Positions 22,145-34,485 of a stretch of 64,000 nucleotides of DNA are shown one piece after another (the stretch's first letter is position 1; each line of letters starts with the position of its first letter). A model generated the notes under the pieces. That model was given only the letters and a program-made list of their open reading frames with translations, did no database searches and was not told where the DNA came from. The position numbers and the translations under genes are program-made. The DNA comes from Stomoxys calcitrans. Lineage: Eukaryota; Arthropoda; Insecta; Diptera; Muscidae. The stretch is from positions 98,073,592 through 98,137,591 of the forward strand of contig NC_081552.1 of the NCBI RefSeq assembly GCF_963082655.1. The letters run 5' to 3'.

Positions 22145-22871
22145 AAACAAGTAAAAGCCTGGTAAGTTCGGCCTCCACCATGGATAGCATTTATCGAGTT
22201 ATTTTCCCGATATCCCTTTTTAGGCAAACATATGATAAAAGGAAATAATTGCTATGATATTAGAGCTATAATGTCAAGTTATCGGTCGATCGGACCGTAA
22301 TTGAACTGAATGTTGGAGACCATAGTAAAAGTCGTTGTGTAAAATATCAGCCAATTCGAATAAAAATTGTGAAGTAAAATAGGGAGATCTGTTAATGTGG
22401 GAGCTGTATCAGGCTATAGATAGGTTCAGACCATAATTGACACGTATGTTGAAGTTCATGAGAGAAGTCGTTGTACAAAATTTTAGCCAAATGGGATAAT
22501 AATTCCGACCATTAGACGCTCAAGAAGTCAAGATCCAAGATTGGTTTATATGGCAGCTATATAAAGTTAAGGACCAATTAAAACTATATTTGGCACAGTT
22601 GTTAGAAGTCATAACAATACACCTCTTGCAAAATTTAAGCCAAATCAGATAAAAATTGCGCTCTCTAGTGACTCAAGAAGTCAAGATCAAAAATCGCTTA
22701 ATAGTTCAGCTATATAAAAACATGGACCGACATGGCCCAACCGACCTACACTAATAAGAAGTATTCGAGCAAAATTTCAAGCACCTTGCTTTACTCCTTC
22801 GAAAGTTAGCGTGCTTTCGATAGACAGACGGACTTAAAATGACATGACGATCAAGAATATATATACTTTAT
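22145..22871 (+). mobile_element. Diverged family A element broken by a Helitron
   Basis: Head with a deleted palindrome (AAGTTCGGCCTCCACCATGG), a more diverged body than the other copies, two units, (GACG)n reduced to GACAGACGGACTT, and a stop in ATATATACTTTA where the reversed C element begins. It is probably an older A subfamily. Confidence 0.8.
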
Positions 22872-24846
22872 TAGCCGAACCGGGCCCGCTCCACTGCGCC
22901 TTCTTAAACTCTCTAATATCTTTTTAGGGTGGGGAAACTTTGCCCTGAATGCGTATATCGAATTCGTGCCATTTAGTCTATGACGCTGATCGCGTTCGAA
23001 CCCTGGCGAGAACAAAGCAGTGTCTTAATATTGGCGACGTTTGGGAGGTACAATGCCATGCATGGTCTTTATAAAAATTTTCCCCACAGAGGTGTGCCAC
23101 TGCAGGACGCCGTTCGGACCCGGCTATGGAAAAAGGCCACTTATTATTAGGGTTAAACTTGAATCGGAAAGCACTTATTGAAGTAAGAGAATTTGCCCCT
23201 TCTCGGTTCCTGGTGATAATATTCTTCCATAGGGTGATGTTCTCATTAGGGGAGGGATGGCACCTCAGACATTTTGACTCAAATATGGACGTCAAATTCG
23301 TGCTGCACTTCCAAATCCCTTTATTGCCATGGCCGGTAAATATGAACCGTTTGGAGGGTGTTTTGGGGCTGGGCGGCCACCGGCAATTTGCACTGAAAAT
23401 AGATATCACATTCGTTCGTTTTTCCCAACGAAAATGAAGTACAGTTAAGGGGGTGCTTTAGGGCGTACCCCAAAGAACTTGGATCCAAAAATATATATTA
23501 AATTCTTTTTCTACTCTAAAATATCTTTCATTTGTATCCCATATTGTCCTAATAGGTCAAATAACCCATTTGACGTATCTTTATGAGGCGCCACCTAGAC
23601 TTGAATGCAAAATTTAATATCATATTCGTAATCTACTCCTTAATACTTTTCATTTGAGTCCCATAATTTGGGGGTGGGTCGATATCCCGTTACTTGGACC
23701 TAAAGTTTTTTGCCGTATTTGTAATCTACTGCCTAATACTTTTCATTTGAGTCCCATATTGACATGAACTTCGAATATATCTGTTTGGAGGAGTTTTGGG
23801 GTTGGGTTGCCCGCTGGGTACTTGGACCCAAATTTTAATACGATATTCATTTTCTGGTCTCCAATGCCTTTCATTTGATACCTACATTGTGCCTGATACC
23901 TATATTGTAAAGGGGGAAGGTCCGTCCCCCTTCCGATATCAAAACAATATATAGCCTATGTTTCCTTCCAGGTAAGGGGGAGGGTCCGCCTCTAAACGAT
24001 CTAAAGTTATAATCTAAAAGTTATACAGCCCATGTTTCCTTCCAGAAAACCGTACACAATCTATGAAAATTTTAAGAAAATCGGTTCAGCCAAATATCAT
24101 ATAGTCATAATGGGTCTAAAGACGTTTTTGAGGGGTGGCGTGACCTCCTATACTTCGATCTGATTTTGAATGCCAAATTCGAAATCTACTCCCGAATACC
24201 TTTTATTTGAGCACCATATTGAAATTAACGTCCAGTATGTCTGTTTTTGGGGGAGATGTGGGGTTGGGGCGGCCCGATGGCTACTTAGACTTAAATTTTA
24301 ATACCATATTCGTATTCTACTTTCCAATACCTTTCATTTGATACCAAAATTATCCTGCTCGGTCCAATTTTGATTTTGGTTGTGTTTTTGGCATAAGGGG
24401 GAGGGTCCGCCCCCCTTCCGATACCGAAACATTATATAGCCTATGTTTCCTTCCAGACCAACCTACCCAATATGCGAAAATTTCGAGAAAATCGGTACTG
24501 CCGTTTTTCAGTATATACGGAACAAACAAACCGAGTCCCATATATCCGTGATTGGCTAATGTGCCCATTTTGGGCGTTTTTGTGGGGGTGGGGTGACCCT
24601 CTATACTTTGACATGAATTTGTATGCTAGATTTGATATCTATTCCCGCATACTTTAATTTAATTTAATACCCATATTGTCCTTATCGGTCCACTTTGGAT
24701 TTTTGGTGGTGTTTTTGGGGTAACGGTGGAGGGTCAGCGTCTTCCGTTATCAATAAATTATAAGGTCTTTTCCTACTTCCTGACAATATTCGTAATAAAC
24801 TCCCAAATACATTTCATTTAAGTCCCATATTGTCATGATCTTTAAA
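22872..24846 (-). mobile_element. Family C Helitron, left part (3' end)
   Basis: Its 3' end on the minus strand is TGGAGCGGGCCCGGTTCGGC followed by TAA, a mutated CTAG. Array units run to 24846, where an A element (24847-25670) interrupts them, and continue at 25671. A SINE-like sequence lies inside at about 22976-23215. Units here are more diverged than in other C copies. Confidence 0.75.
22976..23215 (+). mobile_element. tRNA-derived SINE-like sequence
   Basis: It starts CTATGACGCTGATCGCGTTC and contains GTTCGAACC, a good RNA polymerase III B box (consensus GWTCRANNC). The region that should hold the A box is cut off. The body has GACGCCGTTCGGACCCGGCT and TTAAACTTGAATCGGAAAGC, a pattern I associate with a SINE common in muscid and blow flies (recollection). 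A partial second copy lies near 61430-61515. Confidence 0.6.
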
Positions 24847-25670
24847 CAAGTAAAAGCGTGCTAAGTTCGGCCGGGCCGAATCTTATATACCCTCCACCAT
24901 GGAGCGCATTTGTCGAGTTCTTTTCCCGACATCTCTTCTTAGGCAAAAAATGATATAAGAAAAGTTTTGATCTGCTATTAGAGCGATATCAAGATATGAT
25001 GCGGTTTCGACCACAATTAAATTATATGTTGGAGACCTGTGTAAAATGTCAGCCAATTGGAATAAGAATTGCGGCCTTTGGTGACTCAAGAAGTAAAATA
25101 GAGAGATTGATTTATATGGGAGCTGTATCGGGCTATAGACCGATTCAGACCACAATAAACACGTATGTTGATGATCATGAGAGGATCCGTTTCAGGCATA
25201 TCGGATAATAATTGCGACCTCCAGAGGCTCAAGAGGTCAAGATCCCAGATCGGTTTATATGGCAGCTATATCAGGTTATGTACCGAATTGAATCGTACTT
25301 AACATAGTAGTTAGAAGTGATACTAAAACACTACGTGCAAAATTTCAGTCAAATTGGATGAGAATTGCGTCCTCTAGAGGCTCAAAAAGTCAAGACCCAA
25401 GATCGGTTTCTATGGCAGCTATATCAAAACATAGGCCGATATGGCCCATTTGCAATACCAACCGACCTACACTTATAAAAAGTATTTGTGCAAAATTTCA
25501 AGCGGCTAGCTTTACTCCTTCGGAAGTTAGCGTGCTTTCGACAGACAGACGGACGGACGGACGGACCGACGGACTGACGGACGGGCATGGCAAGATCGAC
25601 ATAAAATGTTCGAGTAGTTACAAACAGAATGACGAAATTAGTATACCACCATCCTATGGTGGAGGGTATA
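24847..25670 (+). mobile_element. Family A element nested in the reversed Helitron (2 units)
   Basis: Head at 24847, palindrome intact, two array units near 25250 and 25400, (GACG)n at 25545-25585 and a core that has lost its second half (ATAAAATGTTCGAGTAG). The closing repeat ends at 25670. C-type sequence abuts both edges. Confidence 0.88.
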
Positions 25671-26895
25671 GTAAACCTATTTTTAAGGGTTTTGGGACTG
25701 GGACGGCCCCAGAGGTGCATGGACCCAACTTTTATTATGAAATTCGTACTCTACTCTTGAATACCTTTCATGTGAATCCCATATTTTCCCGATAGGTCCA
25801 TTTTTATTTAGTTGTGTTTTCGGGAGAGAGGTGGTCCCCAGACACTTGGCCCTGAAAAAATATCAGGATCGTTCTCTTCTCTCAAATACCATTTATTTAA
25901 ACCCCATATTGCCATTGGCTTAAGAGGAGTTTACAGGATGAGTCGTCCCCCAAACACATGACCCCAAAATAGGTTAGCAAATTCGTATTCTAATCTCAAA
26001 TAGCTTTTATTTGAGCCACATGGCATGGTCAGGCAGGCATGGTCGAAACATTTTTTTCCTTTGGGGGTGTTTTGGGAAAGGGGTGATGCCCTAAATACAT
26101 GGTCCTACATTTGGATATCAAATTCTTATTCTCCTCCCAAATAACTTTATTGGAGCCCCATATTGCGATGGTCACTAAAAAATTGCTGTTTGTGGGTTAT
26201 TTTGGGAAAGGGGTAGATCCCCAGAAAATTGGTCCCGAAAATTGATATCAATTCTTGCTCTACCCACCAATTCCTTTCATTTAAGGTGCACATTGACATG
26301 GTCGGTAAATATGCCCGATTTAGGGGTGTTTTGGGGATTGGGCTGGTCCCCCAAACACTAAGCCCGGAAAATATATCAGCAACGTGCTCTATTCTCATAT
26401 ATCTATATATCATTAATTTGAACCCCATATTGCATTGCCCTCAAAATTTGATATCAAATTCGTTTTCTAATCTCATTTAAACTCCTTATTGTAAAAGTCA
26501 GCAAATATGCCCGGTTTGGGGTAATGGCCCTAAACACTATGAATATTTAGTTCCACTCTCTTTATGACTCAAATTGTCTTGGTGAGCAACTAAGTCCTAT
26601 TTGGGGGTCGTTATGGTGGTGGGACGTCCGCTAGACAGTTGGCCTCTTATGTTGATATCAGATACCACCTATTTGGGTGGTGTTTTGGGGGAGGGGTGGC
26701 CCCATAGACAATTTTCCCGAATATTGATATAAATTTCGTACTTTACTCCCAAAGACCTTTCATTAGAGCCCCATATTGCTATGGTTGCAAATTTGTCCCC
26801 TTTGGGGGATGTTTTTGGTGAGAGACGGCAGAGAATACAGATTCGTATTCTACATTAAAATTCCTTATATTTAAGCCCCATATTCCCAATTTCAG
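25671..26895 (-). mobile_element. Family C Helitron, continuation after nested A
   Basis: About nine array units with the same order of variants as 13100-14300 (for example the AATTGATATCAATTCTTGCTC unit occurs at 13498 and 26240). This shows that the C copies share a fixed, non-homogenised order of units. It ends within a unit at 26895, where a B array fragment starts. The 5' leader is absent. Confidence 0.8.
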
Positions 26896-27655
26896 TAAGG
26901 ATCGGCCAATATGGCAGCTATATCCAAATCTGGACCGATCTGGGCCAAATTGACGAAGGGTGTCGAAGGGTCCAACACAACTCACTGTCCCAAATTTAAG
27001 CAAAATCGTATAATAAATTGTGGCTTTTGTGGGCCTAAGACCCTAAATCGGAGGATCGGTCTATATGACAGCAATATCCAAATCTGAACCGATCTAGGTA
27101 AAATTAACGAAGGAAGTCGTATGGCCTAACACAACTCACTGTCCCAAATTTCAGCGAAGTCGGATAATAAATGTGGTTTTTATGGGCCTTAGACCCTAAA
27201 TCGGAGCATCGGTCTATATGGCAGCTATATCGAAATCTGGACCGATCTGGCCCAAATTGAAGAAAGATATCGAAGGGCCTAAGGCAATTCACTGTCCCAA
27301 ACTTCAGCAAAATTGGATAATAAATGTGGCTTTTATGGGCCTAAGACCCTAAATCGGAGGATCGGTCTATATGGGGGCTATATCAAGATATAGTCCGATA
27401 TAGCCCATCTTCGAACTAAACCTGTTTATGGACAAAAAAAAGAGTCTGTGCAAAATTTCAGCTCAATATCTTTATTTTTAAAGACTGTAGCGTGATTTCA
27501 ACAGACAGACGAACGGACATGTCTAGATCGTCTTAGATTTTTACGCTGATCAAGAATATACATACTTTATAGGGTCGGAAATGGATATTTCGATGTGTTG
27601 CAAACGGAATGACAAAATGAATATACCCCCATCCTTCGGTGGTGGGTATAAAAAT
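26896..27655 (+). mobile_element. Family B element, 5' truncated
   Basis: It starts inside the array at GGATCGGCCAATATGGCAGC, has three to four units and a complete tail: GACAGACGAACGGACATG, core, (TA) and CGGTGGTGGGTATAAAAA. Confidence 0.85.
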
Positions 27656-27892
27656 GTGCCTCGCTTTGAAATTTCGATTCCAAAATAAACAATAGTGAAG
27701 GAAAATCGCTAAGTGAATGCGACCTATATTAATTGTGGCCCAGTACTCACAAAGAACGATTTAAAGAGTTTGGTAAATGTCAAATTAATGATTTTTAAAT
27801 GAAAAACAATTTTGTCTGTTGGACTTTGGGATTTGATGTAAAGTTGGAAGAAAATTGTTTGGAAAGTAGTTTTCGACTCGGAGTTTTTGAAT
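27656..27892. other. Unassigned island, about 240 bp
   Basis: No repeat family match and no open frame of note. It lies between a B tail and a C leader and may be old unique DNA. Confidence 0.3.
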
Positions 27893-29729
27893 TTTTGATG
27901 GTGCATTATGATCCCGTGGTGAAAATAGATAGACTCAGAAACGGCTGAACTGATTTTCTAGGAATTTTTATAGATGGTGCATAATGATCCTGTGGTGAAA
28001 ATAGGGTAATAAATTTTTTGATATCTGAAGGGGGAGCGGACCCTCGCCACTACCCTAATTTTCAGAAAGGCCAGATCTCGGTGATGGGTGGTGCGATTTA
28101 AGCGAAATCTTGAGTGCTCTCTTATGGTAACCTACAAACAAGAATTTGGTATTCAAATTTCGGATGGGGTACCTAGGGGGCAGCCCCACCCCAAAACTTA
28201 CCAAAGATATATATGGACCAATCATGACAATTTGGGAACCAAATGAAAGGTATTTAAGAGTAGAAAACGTATCCAATTGTCGGACTAAGTGTTTGGGGGA
28301 CCACCCCAAGCACCAAATGTGGGACGAAATGTATGGGGACCGCCCCTTCCAAAAACAGCCCCCAAAGAGGACAAATTTACTACAATAGCAATTTGGGGCT
28401 CAAAAGAAAGGTCTTTTGGAGTAAAGCACGAATCTGATCAATATTTGGGAAAAAGTGAGTATGGGCTACCCCACCGTATTTGGACGTATTTGGTTTTCCG
28501 ACTATGGAAACATGGGGCTCAAATGGAATGTATTTGGGTGTAGACCACGAATCTGATATCAACATTCGGGACCAACTGTCTAGGGGACGTCCCACCCCTA
28601 TAGCAAAGCTCGAATAGGACGTATTTGCTCACCATGGCAATTTAGGGAAGTTGATCTCGATATTTATAGTTTTTAGGGCCCATATCCTAAACCGGACATA
28701 TTTGCAGACATTTGCAATAAGGGGTTTAAATGAAACGTATTTGAGATTAGAAAACGAATTTGATATCCAATTTTGAGGCCAATGCCAATATGGGGTTCAA
28801 ATAAATGATATTTAATAGTAGAGCACGATGCTGATATTTTTTCAGGGCTAAGTGATTGGGGGACTACCAACCATGTCAATGTGGGGCTCAAGTGAAAGGT
28901 ATTGGGGGTCTACCCCTTCCCTAAAACACCCTACAGACAACAATTATTTACCGACCATTGCAATATGGGGCTCAAATAAAGGTATTTAAGAGTAGAATAC
29001 CAATCAGATATCCAAATGTGGGACCATGTTTCTGGGGGTGGACGCCTTCCCCAAAACACCCCCCAAACAGGACTTATTTACTGACCATGGGAATATGGGG
29101 CATAAAAAAAAGCATTTGAATGTAGAGTACGAATCTGATATCAAAATATGGGACCAAGTGTTTGGGGGGCCGCCTCTCACCAAAAACATCCCCCAAAGGG
29201 CACAAATGTACGACCATAGCAATATCTGGCTCAAATGAAAGGTATTTGAGATTTGAAAACGAATTTCATAACCTATTTTAAGGCGATGTGTTTGGGGGAC
29301 GTCTCATCCTGTCAACTCCTCTTAAACCAATGGCAATATGGGTTTTAAATAAATGGTATTTGAGAGAAGAGCACTATGCTGATACTCTTTTTTCAGTGCA
29401 AAGAGTCTAAGGGACCACCTCACCCCGATAAAATCCCTGAATCGGACAGCATGACAATATCGAGCTGAAATAAAGACTTTTAATGATGAAGTATATCTAA
29501 CACCCAAACGTTAATGACCCTCCGAGCGAATTTATAGACCAGTAAAGATCATATGGGATTCAGACAAAGGCATATATTTTGTAATGCTTTTGCGATATAC
29601 ATATATTATTATTTTGTAGCATGGTATTTCACTAAAAGCTCTTTAATTGTCCGAAATAAATATTCAAAGGATAATTTTGTTACATATAAAGTAAAAGAAG
29701 GCGCAGCGGAGCGGGCCCGGTTCAGCTAG
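27893..29729 (+). mobile_element. Family C Helitron, 3' end intact
   Basis: The leader is incomplete and partly duplicated (GATGGTGCATTATGATCCC and GATGGTGCATAATGATCCT, about 75 bp apart). About twelve array units follow. The end is GCGCAGCGGAGCGGGCCCGG then TTCAGCTAG at 29729 and a flanking T. It is inserted into a B tail: AAAGTATATAAATTCTTGAT resumes right after. Confidence 0.85.
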
Positions 29730-29730
29730 T

Positions 29731-30913
29731 AAAGTATATAAATTCTTGATCAGCTTAAAAATCTGGGACGATCTAGCCACGTCCATCCGTTTGTCCATAA
29801 GCAGGTTATGTTCGAAGATGAGCTATATCGGACTATATCTTGATATGGTGCCCATATAGACCGATCCGCCGATTTGGGATCTTAGGCCCATAACAGCCAT
29901 ATTTATTATCCGATTTTGCTGAAATTTGGGACAATCAGTTGTGTAAGGCCCTTCGACATCTTTCTTCTATTTGGCCCATATCGCTCCAGATTTGGATATA
30001 GCTGCTATATAGACCGATCTCTCGGCCATAAAGGGCCCATATATTATCCGAACCCGCCGAAATTTGGGTCAGTAAGTTGTTTTAAGCCCACGACATACTT
30101 CTGCAATATTGCACAGATCGGTCCAGATTTGGATATAGCTGACATATTGATGTCTTATGTCGCCGAAATTTTGGATAGTGAAATGAATTAGGCCCTTCGA
30201 CTTCATTCTTCAATTTGGCCCAGATCGGTCCAGATTTGAATATAGCTGCCATATAGACCGATTTCTCGATTTGAAGTTTTGGACCCATAAAAGGAGCATT
30301 TATTGTCCGATATTGCCGAAATTTGGGACAGTGTGTTGTATTGGCCCTTCGACATTCTTCTTCAATTTGGCTCAAATCGGTCCAGATTTGGATATAGCTG
30401 CCATATAGACCGATCTCTCGAGGCTTTGGGGCCATAAAAGGCGCATTTATTGTCCGATTTCGCCGAAATTTGGAACAGTAAGTTGTATTAGGCCCTTTGA
30501 CATTCTTCTTCTATTATTCTCAGATCGGTCTATATTTGTATATATTTGCCATATAGACCGACATCTCGATTTAAAGTCTTGGCCCCACAAAAGGCGCATT
30601 TATAATCCGATTTCACTGAAATTTGACACAGTTACTTATGTAAGGCTTTTCGACATGCGTGTCGTATATGGTTCAGATCGGTTTATTTTTAGATATAGCT
30701 ACTTAAAAGATCAATATTTTGTTATACACAATTGAACAATGACTTGTACTTATAAGTATTTGGTCCAAATCGGAACATATTTCGATATAGCTGCTATGGG
30801 GCACAATATATGCATTTTCACCGAATTTTGACGAAAGGTGGTTTGCATATATACCCGAGGTGGTGGGTATCCAAAGTTCGGCCCGGCCGAACTTAACGCC
30901 TTTTTTCTTGTCT
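29731..30913 (-). mobile_element. Family B element, tail interrupted by a Helitron
   Basis: The minus-strand tail is broken at the (TA) tract by the C copy ending at 29729, and its (GACG)n is reduced. Five array units follow near 29850, 30010, 30255, 30405 and 30555, then a complete head with palindrome at about 30880-30895. Confidence 0.82.
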
Positions 30914-30999
30914 TTCAATCAGCCAACACGCAGGGGATGTTTGCTATATATGCAGTGCATGGCGTTGGAGAGGATAGTTAAGAATCGAGAAGGGGAAAG
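30914..30999. other. Short unassigned stretch
   Basis: About 85 bp between the B head and the retrotransposon tail, possibly the 3' untranslated end of that retrotransposon. No motif seen. Confidence 0.3.
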
Positions 31000-31500
31000 A
31001 GGGAGTAATGTTTATTAACATTAGCTTTGAATTTCTGGATGTCGTAAGTAGTGGGAAAGACATCCCCAGAAGTCGATTCCACATACGAACCGTCCTCGCG
31101 AAAAAAGAATTCTCTCGCTAGTACATGGTCCGATGAGCTGGCCAATCGATTACCAACAGGTGCGCGCTTCTAGAAAATCTTGTATTTCTGACAAACATCC
31201 TCAAGTAAGGAATCACAAGACTGATTTCCGAAGAACACACACTGTGGAAGAATCGATAGAACAGCGTCACACAAACTAACTTTCGACGATGTTCACAGGA
31301 AGCAATAGAGTTAAACACCATACCATCTCAAATCAACACCAACGCCCGTCTCTGCTCACAATCAAGCAGCTCCATGGATGAGTTTGGAGCTCCAGCCCAT
31401 AATCGCGAGTCAAGCAGACCGAGAAAGAAATTCGGTGCACGACGAAGGAGACAGAGGAGTATGTACCGGCACCGTAATCGGGCGAAAGTGCAGGATGCTG
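31000..31500 (-). pseudogene. Jockey/CR1-like non-LTR pol, C-terminal region
   Basis: On the minus strand the frame includes LRRAPNFF, LWAGAPNSSMELLDCEQRRA, SIASCEHRRKLVCVTLFYRF, CSSEISLVIP, FSRSAHLLVIDWPAHRTM and RENSFFARTVRMWNRL. This order is typical of the segment after the reverse transcriptase domain in Jockey/CR1-type elements. Two nonsense changes are seen in an otherwise continuous frame (at about 31325 and 31118), and the part upstream of LWAGAPN is deleted. The catalytic domain is not present here. Confidence 0.8.
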
Positions 31501-31752
31501 GAAGGGATAGAACTGACATTACAACGCTTCTACGGAAGCTGGAAAAAGAATCAGATCTCCCGAAGAGCATAACACTGCTAAAATGCTATAGAAGAAAAAG
31601 AGCTCCCCGCTTTCAAGTACTCTGGGAAAATCAAGCCAGCCATCCCGCAATGGAGACTCCAGACAATGACCTGCGGAGGTCGACAAAGTCGGAACAGGAA
31701 AGAAGAAAGCGCACACGGCCCCTAAGTCTTCATGAAGGACTTTGACTTCCAA
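31501..31752. other. Unassigned stretch beside the Jockey-like relic
   Basis: About 250 bp, less AT-rich than its surroundings. Open frames exist on both strands, but I cannot match them to RT motifs. It may be further pol sequence too diverged to recognise. Confidence 0.3.
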
Positions 31753-32489
31753 AGGAGGGACAGAGACTTGTGTTAGGCCCTTTAACATCCTCCGTCAATT
31801 TGGCCCAGATCGGTTCAGATTTGGATATGGCTGCCATATAGACCGATCCTCCGATTTAGGGTCTTGGACCCATAAAAGCCACATTTATTATCCGATTTTG
31901 CTGAAATTTGGGACAGTGAGCTGTGTTAGGCTCTTCGACATCCTTCGTCAATTTGGCTCAGATCGGTTCAGATTTGGATATAGCTGCCATATAGACCGAA
32001 CTCTCGATTTTAGGTTTTGGGCCCATGAAAGGCGCATTTATTGCCCGATGTCGCCGAAATTTGGGACAGTGAGTTAAGTTATTCCCCTTGCTATACTTCG
32101 GCAATATGGTACAGATCGGTCCAGATTTGGAAATAGCTGCCATATAGACCGATATCTCGGTTTTATTTGGGTTTTGGGGCCATAAAAGGCGCATTTATTG
32201 TCCGATTTCGCTGATATTTGGGACAGTGCGTTGTGTTAGACTCTCCGACATTTTTCTGCAACTTAACTCAAATCGGTGCAGATTTGGATATAGCTGCCAT
32301 ATAGACCGATCTCTCGATTTAAAGTCTTGGCCCCATAAAAGGCGCATTTATATTTCGATTTCACTGAAATTTGACACAGTGACTTATGATAGGCTTTTCG
32401 ACATCTGTGTCGTATATGGTTCAGATCGGTTTATTTTTAGATATAGCTACTAAAAAGACCAATATTTTGTTATACACAATTGAACAATT
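31753..32489 (-). mobile_element. Family B element, tail missing
   Basis: It begins within an array unit (GGACAGAGACTTGTGTTAGG), has four units near 31825, 31980, 32140 and 32300, then the region next to the head, ending TACACAATTGAACAAT. Both true ends are absent. Confidence 0.8.
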
Positions 32490-32943
32490 TTTTATTCGTT
32501 AATATATTTGCTAACTAATGTTAACTACCCATGAAAAATATGTAGTCAATTATCCCAAATATACCGGTCCTAAATGGGAGAATTAGTAACCTGTCACAGG
32601 ACATATTCTGCAGCAAATGAAAAGTTTCAATAGTCATAACTTATGATTCTTAATTATTTTTTAAAAATTCGCTAAAATATTGTTAAAAATTGCTTATCCG
32701 TTGAATATATTTGCTACCCATTATTATGTCCTTTAAAATACGTACAAAGTATACTCATCCTTTTCGAACTGTCCCAGTACCTATCCTTCGGAGTTACAAT
32801 GGTGCCAATTCATCACCTCAAGCGACAAACCCTTATAAAAGTGATAGGTTATTTCCATGTAAAGGGACGAGAACTGGACCGGTCCCTATCATCCGAGGAT
32901 CTATTCCGTGACAGGGTTGGGACCTGTCCCATTTCCTGTAGGG
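32490..32943. other. Unassigned island, about 450 bp
   Basis: AT-rich at first, then a GC-richer block at 32760-32940 containing the short inverted pair GGGACCTGTCCC. No domain recognised. It precedes the third family D block and may be a D end region. Confidence 0.3.
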
Positions 32944-33462
32944 ACGTTTTAGTACCTAAATGTAAGAATTTCAAAAAACTCTTGCCCGATATAATCTGTT
33001 AAGGAGTAACTGTATCCAAATTTCGAGAACTATAGCTAAATACGTAAAAAAAGAAACATTATGTACGTTTTAGCACCTAAATGTACTAATATCGCAAAAA
33101 TATCCTAGTCGTCCGATATAAACTGCCATGGTGTGTCTGCATACCAAATTTCAGAACTCTGGCTAAATCCGAAAAACATCCATTATGTACGTAATGTTGC
33201 AATATCGAAAAAATCTCCTTGTCCCCCGATATATACTATCTAGGAGTACTGCATCCTGATTTTGAGAGCTGTAACTAATTCTGTCAAGAAAGTAAAAATT
33301 TTAAGTTGCAGTGCCTTAAAGTACGAAATAAAAAAATTCTTCTAGTCTGCTGAAATACATTCTCAAGGTGTGCCTGTATCCCAAATTTTAGAACTCTGCA
33401 TCAGTTCGTAAAGAAAGTACCATTTTGTACGTTTTAGTACTTAAATGTACAAGCAAAAAAAA
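32944..33462 (+). repeat. Family D array, third block
   Basis: Four units, each with a TTTTAGTACCTAAATGTA-like phrase and an AACTGTATCCAAATTTC-like phrase, spaced about 120-125 bp. It ends in a run of A into which a family A element is inserted. Confidence 0.65.
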
Positions 33463-34485
33463 AACAAGTAAAAGCGTGCTAAGTTCTGCCGGGCCGAGTC
33501 TTATATACCCTCCACCATGGATTGCATTTGTCGAGTTCTTTTCCAGGAATCTCTTCCGAGGCAAAAAAGGATATAAGAAAAAATTTGCTCTGCTATTAGA
33601 GCGATGTCAAGATACTGTCCAGTTTGGGTCACAATTAAATTATATACGACTAAGAATTGCGCCCTCTAGGGGCTCAAGAAGCAAAATAGAGAGATCGATT
33701 TATATGGGAGCTGTATCAGGCTCGACCGATTCAGACCATAATAAAAACGTATGTTTATAGTCATGAGAGGATCCGTCGTACAAAATTTCAGGCAAATCGG
33801 ATAATAACTGCTACCTCTAGAGGCTCAAGAAATCAAGATCCCAGGACGGTTTATATGGCAGCTACATATATCAGGCTATGAACCGATGTAAACCTTATTT
33901 GCCACAGTTGTTGAAAGTAAGAATGAAATACGTCTTACAAAATTTCATCCAAATCGCATAGGAACTGCGCCCTCTAGAAGCTCAAAAAGTCAAGTCCCCA
34001 GATCTGTTTATATGACAGCTATATCAGGTTATGAACCGATTTGAACCATACTTTGCACAATTGTTGGATATCATAACAAAATACTTCGTGCAAAAATTCA
34101 TTCAAATCGGATAAGAATTGCGCACTCTAGAGGCTCAAGAAGTCAAGACCCAAGATCGGTTTATATGGCAGCTATATCAAAACATGGACCGATATGGCGC
34201 ATTTACAATACCAACCGACCTACACTGATAAGAAGTATTTGTGCAAAATTTTAAGCGGCTAGCTCTACTCCTTCGGAAGTTAGCGTGCTTTCGACAGACA
34301 GACGGACGGACGGACGGACAGACGGACGGACGGACAGACGGACGGACATGGCTAGATCGACATAAAATTTCGCGACGATCAAGAATATATATACTTTATG
34401 GGGTCTCAGACGAATATTTCGAGTAGTTACAAACAGAATGACGAAATTAGTATACCCCCCATCCTATGGTGGAGGGTATAAAAAG
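33463..34485 (+). mobile_element. Family A element, complete (3 units)
   Basis: Head with a mutated palindrome (CTGCCGGGCCGAG), a small deletion before the first unit, units near 33848, 34005 and 34155, a long (GACG)n at 34295-34347, core, (TA)n and closing repeat ending GGTATAAAA at 34485. Confidence 0.88.

Noticed and set aside
23126..23437. Open frame of 103 residues as a host gene
   Set aside because: It spans a SINE-like sequence and C-array units; no domain, no splice or start context.
31374..31745. Plus-strand basic 123-residue frame (arginine-rich)
   Set aside because: It is largely antisense to the Jockey/CR1-like C-terminal region, whose motifs are clear on the minus strand.
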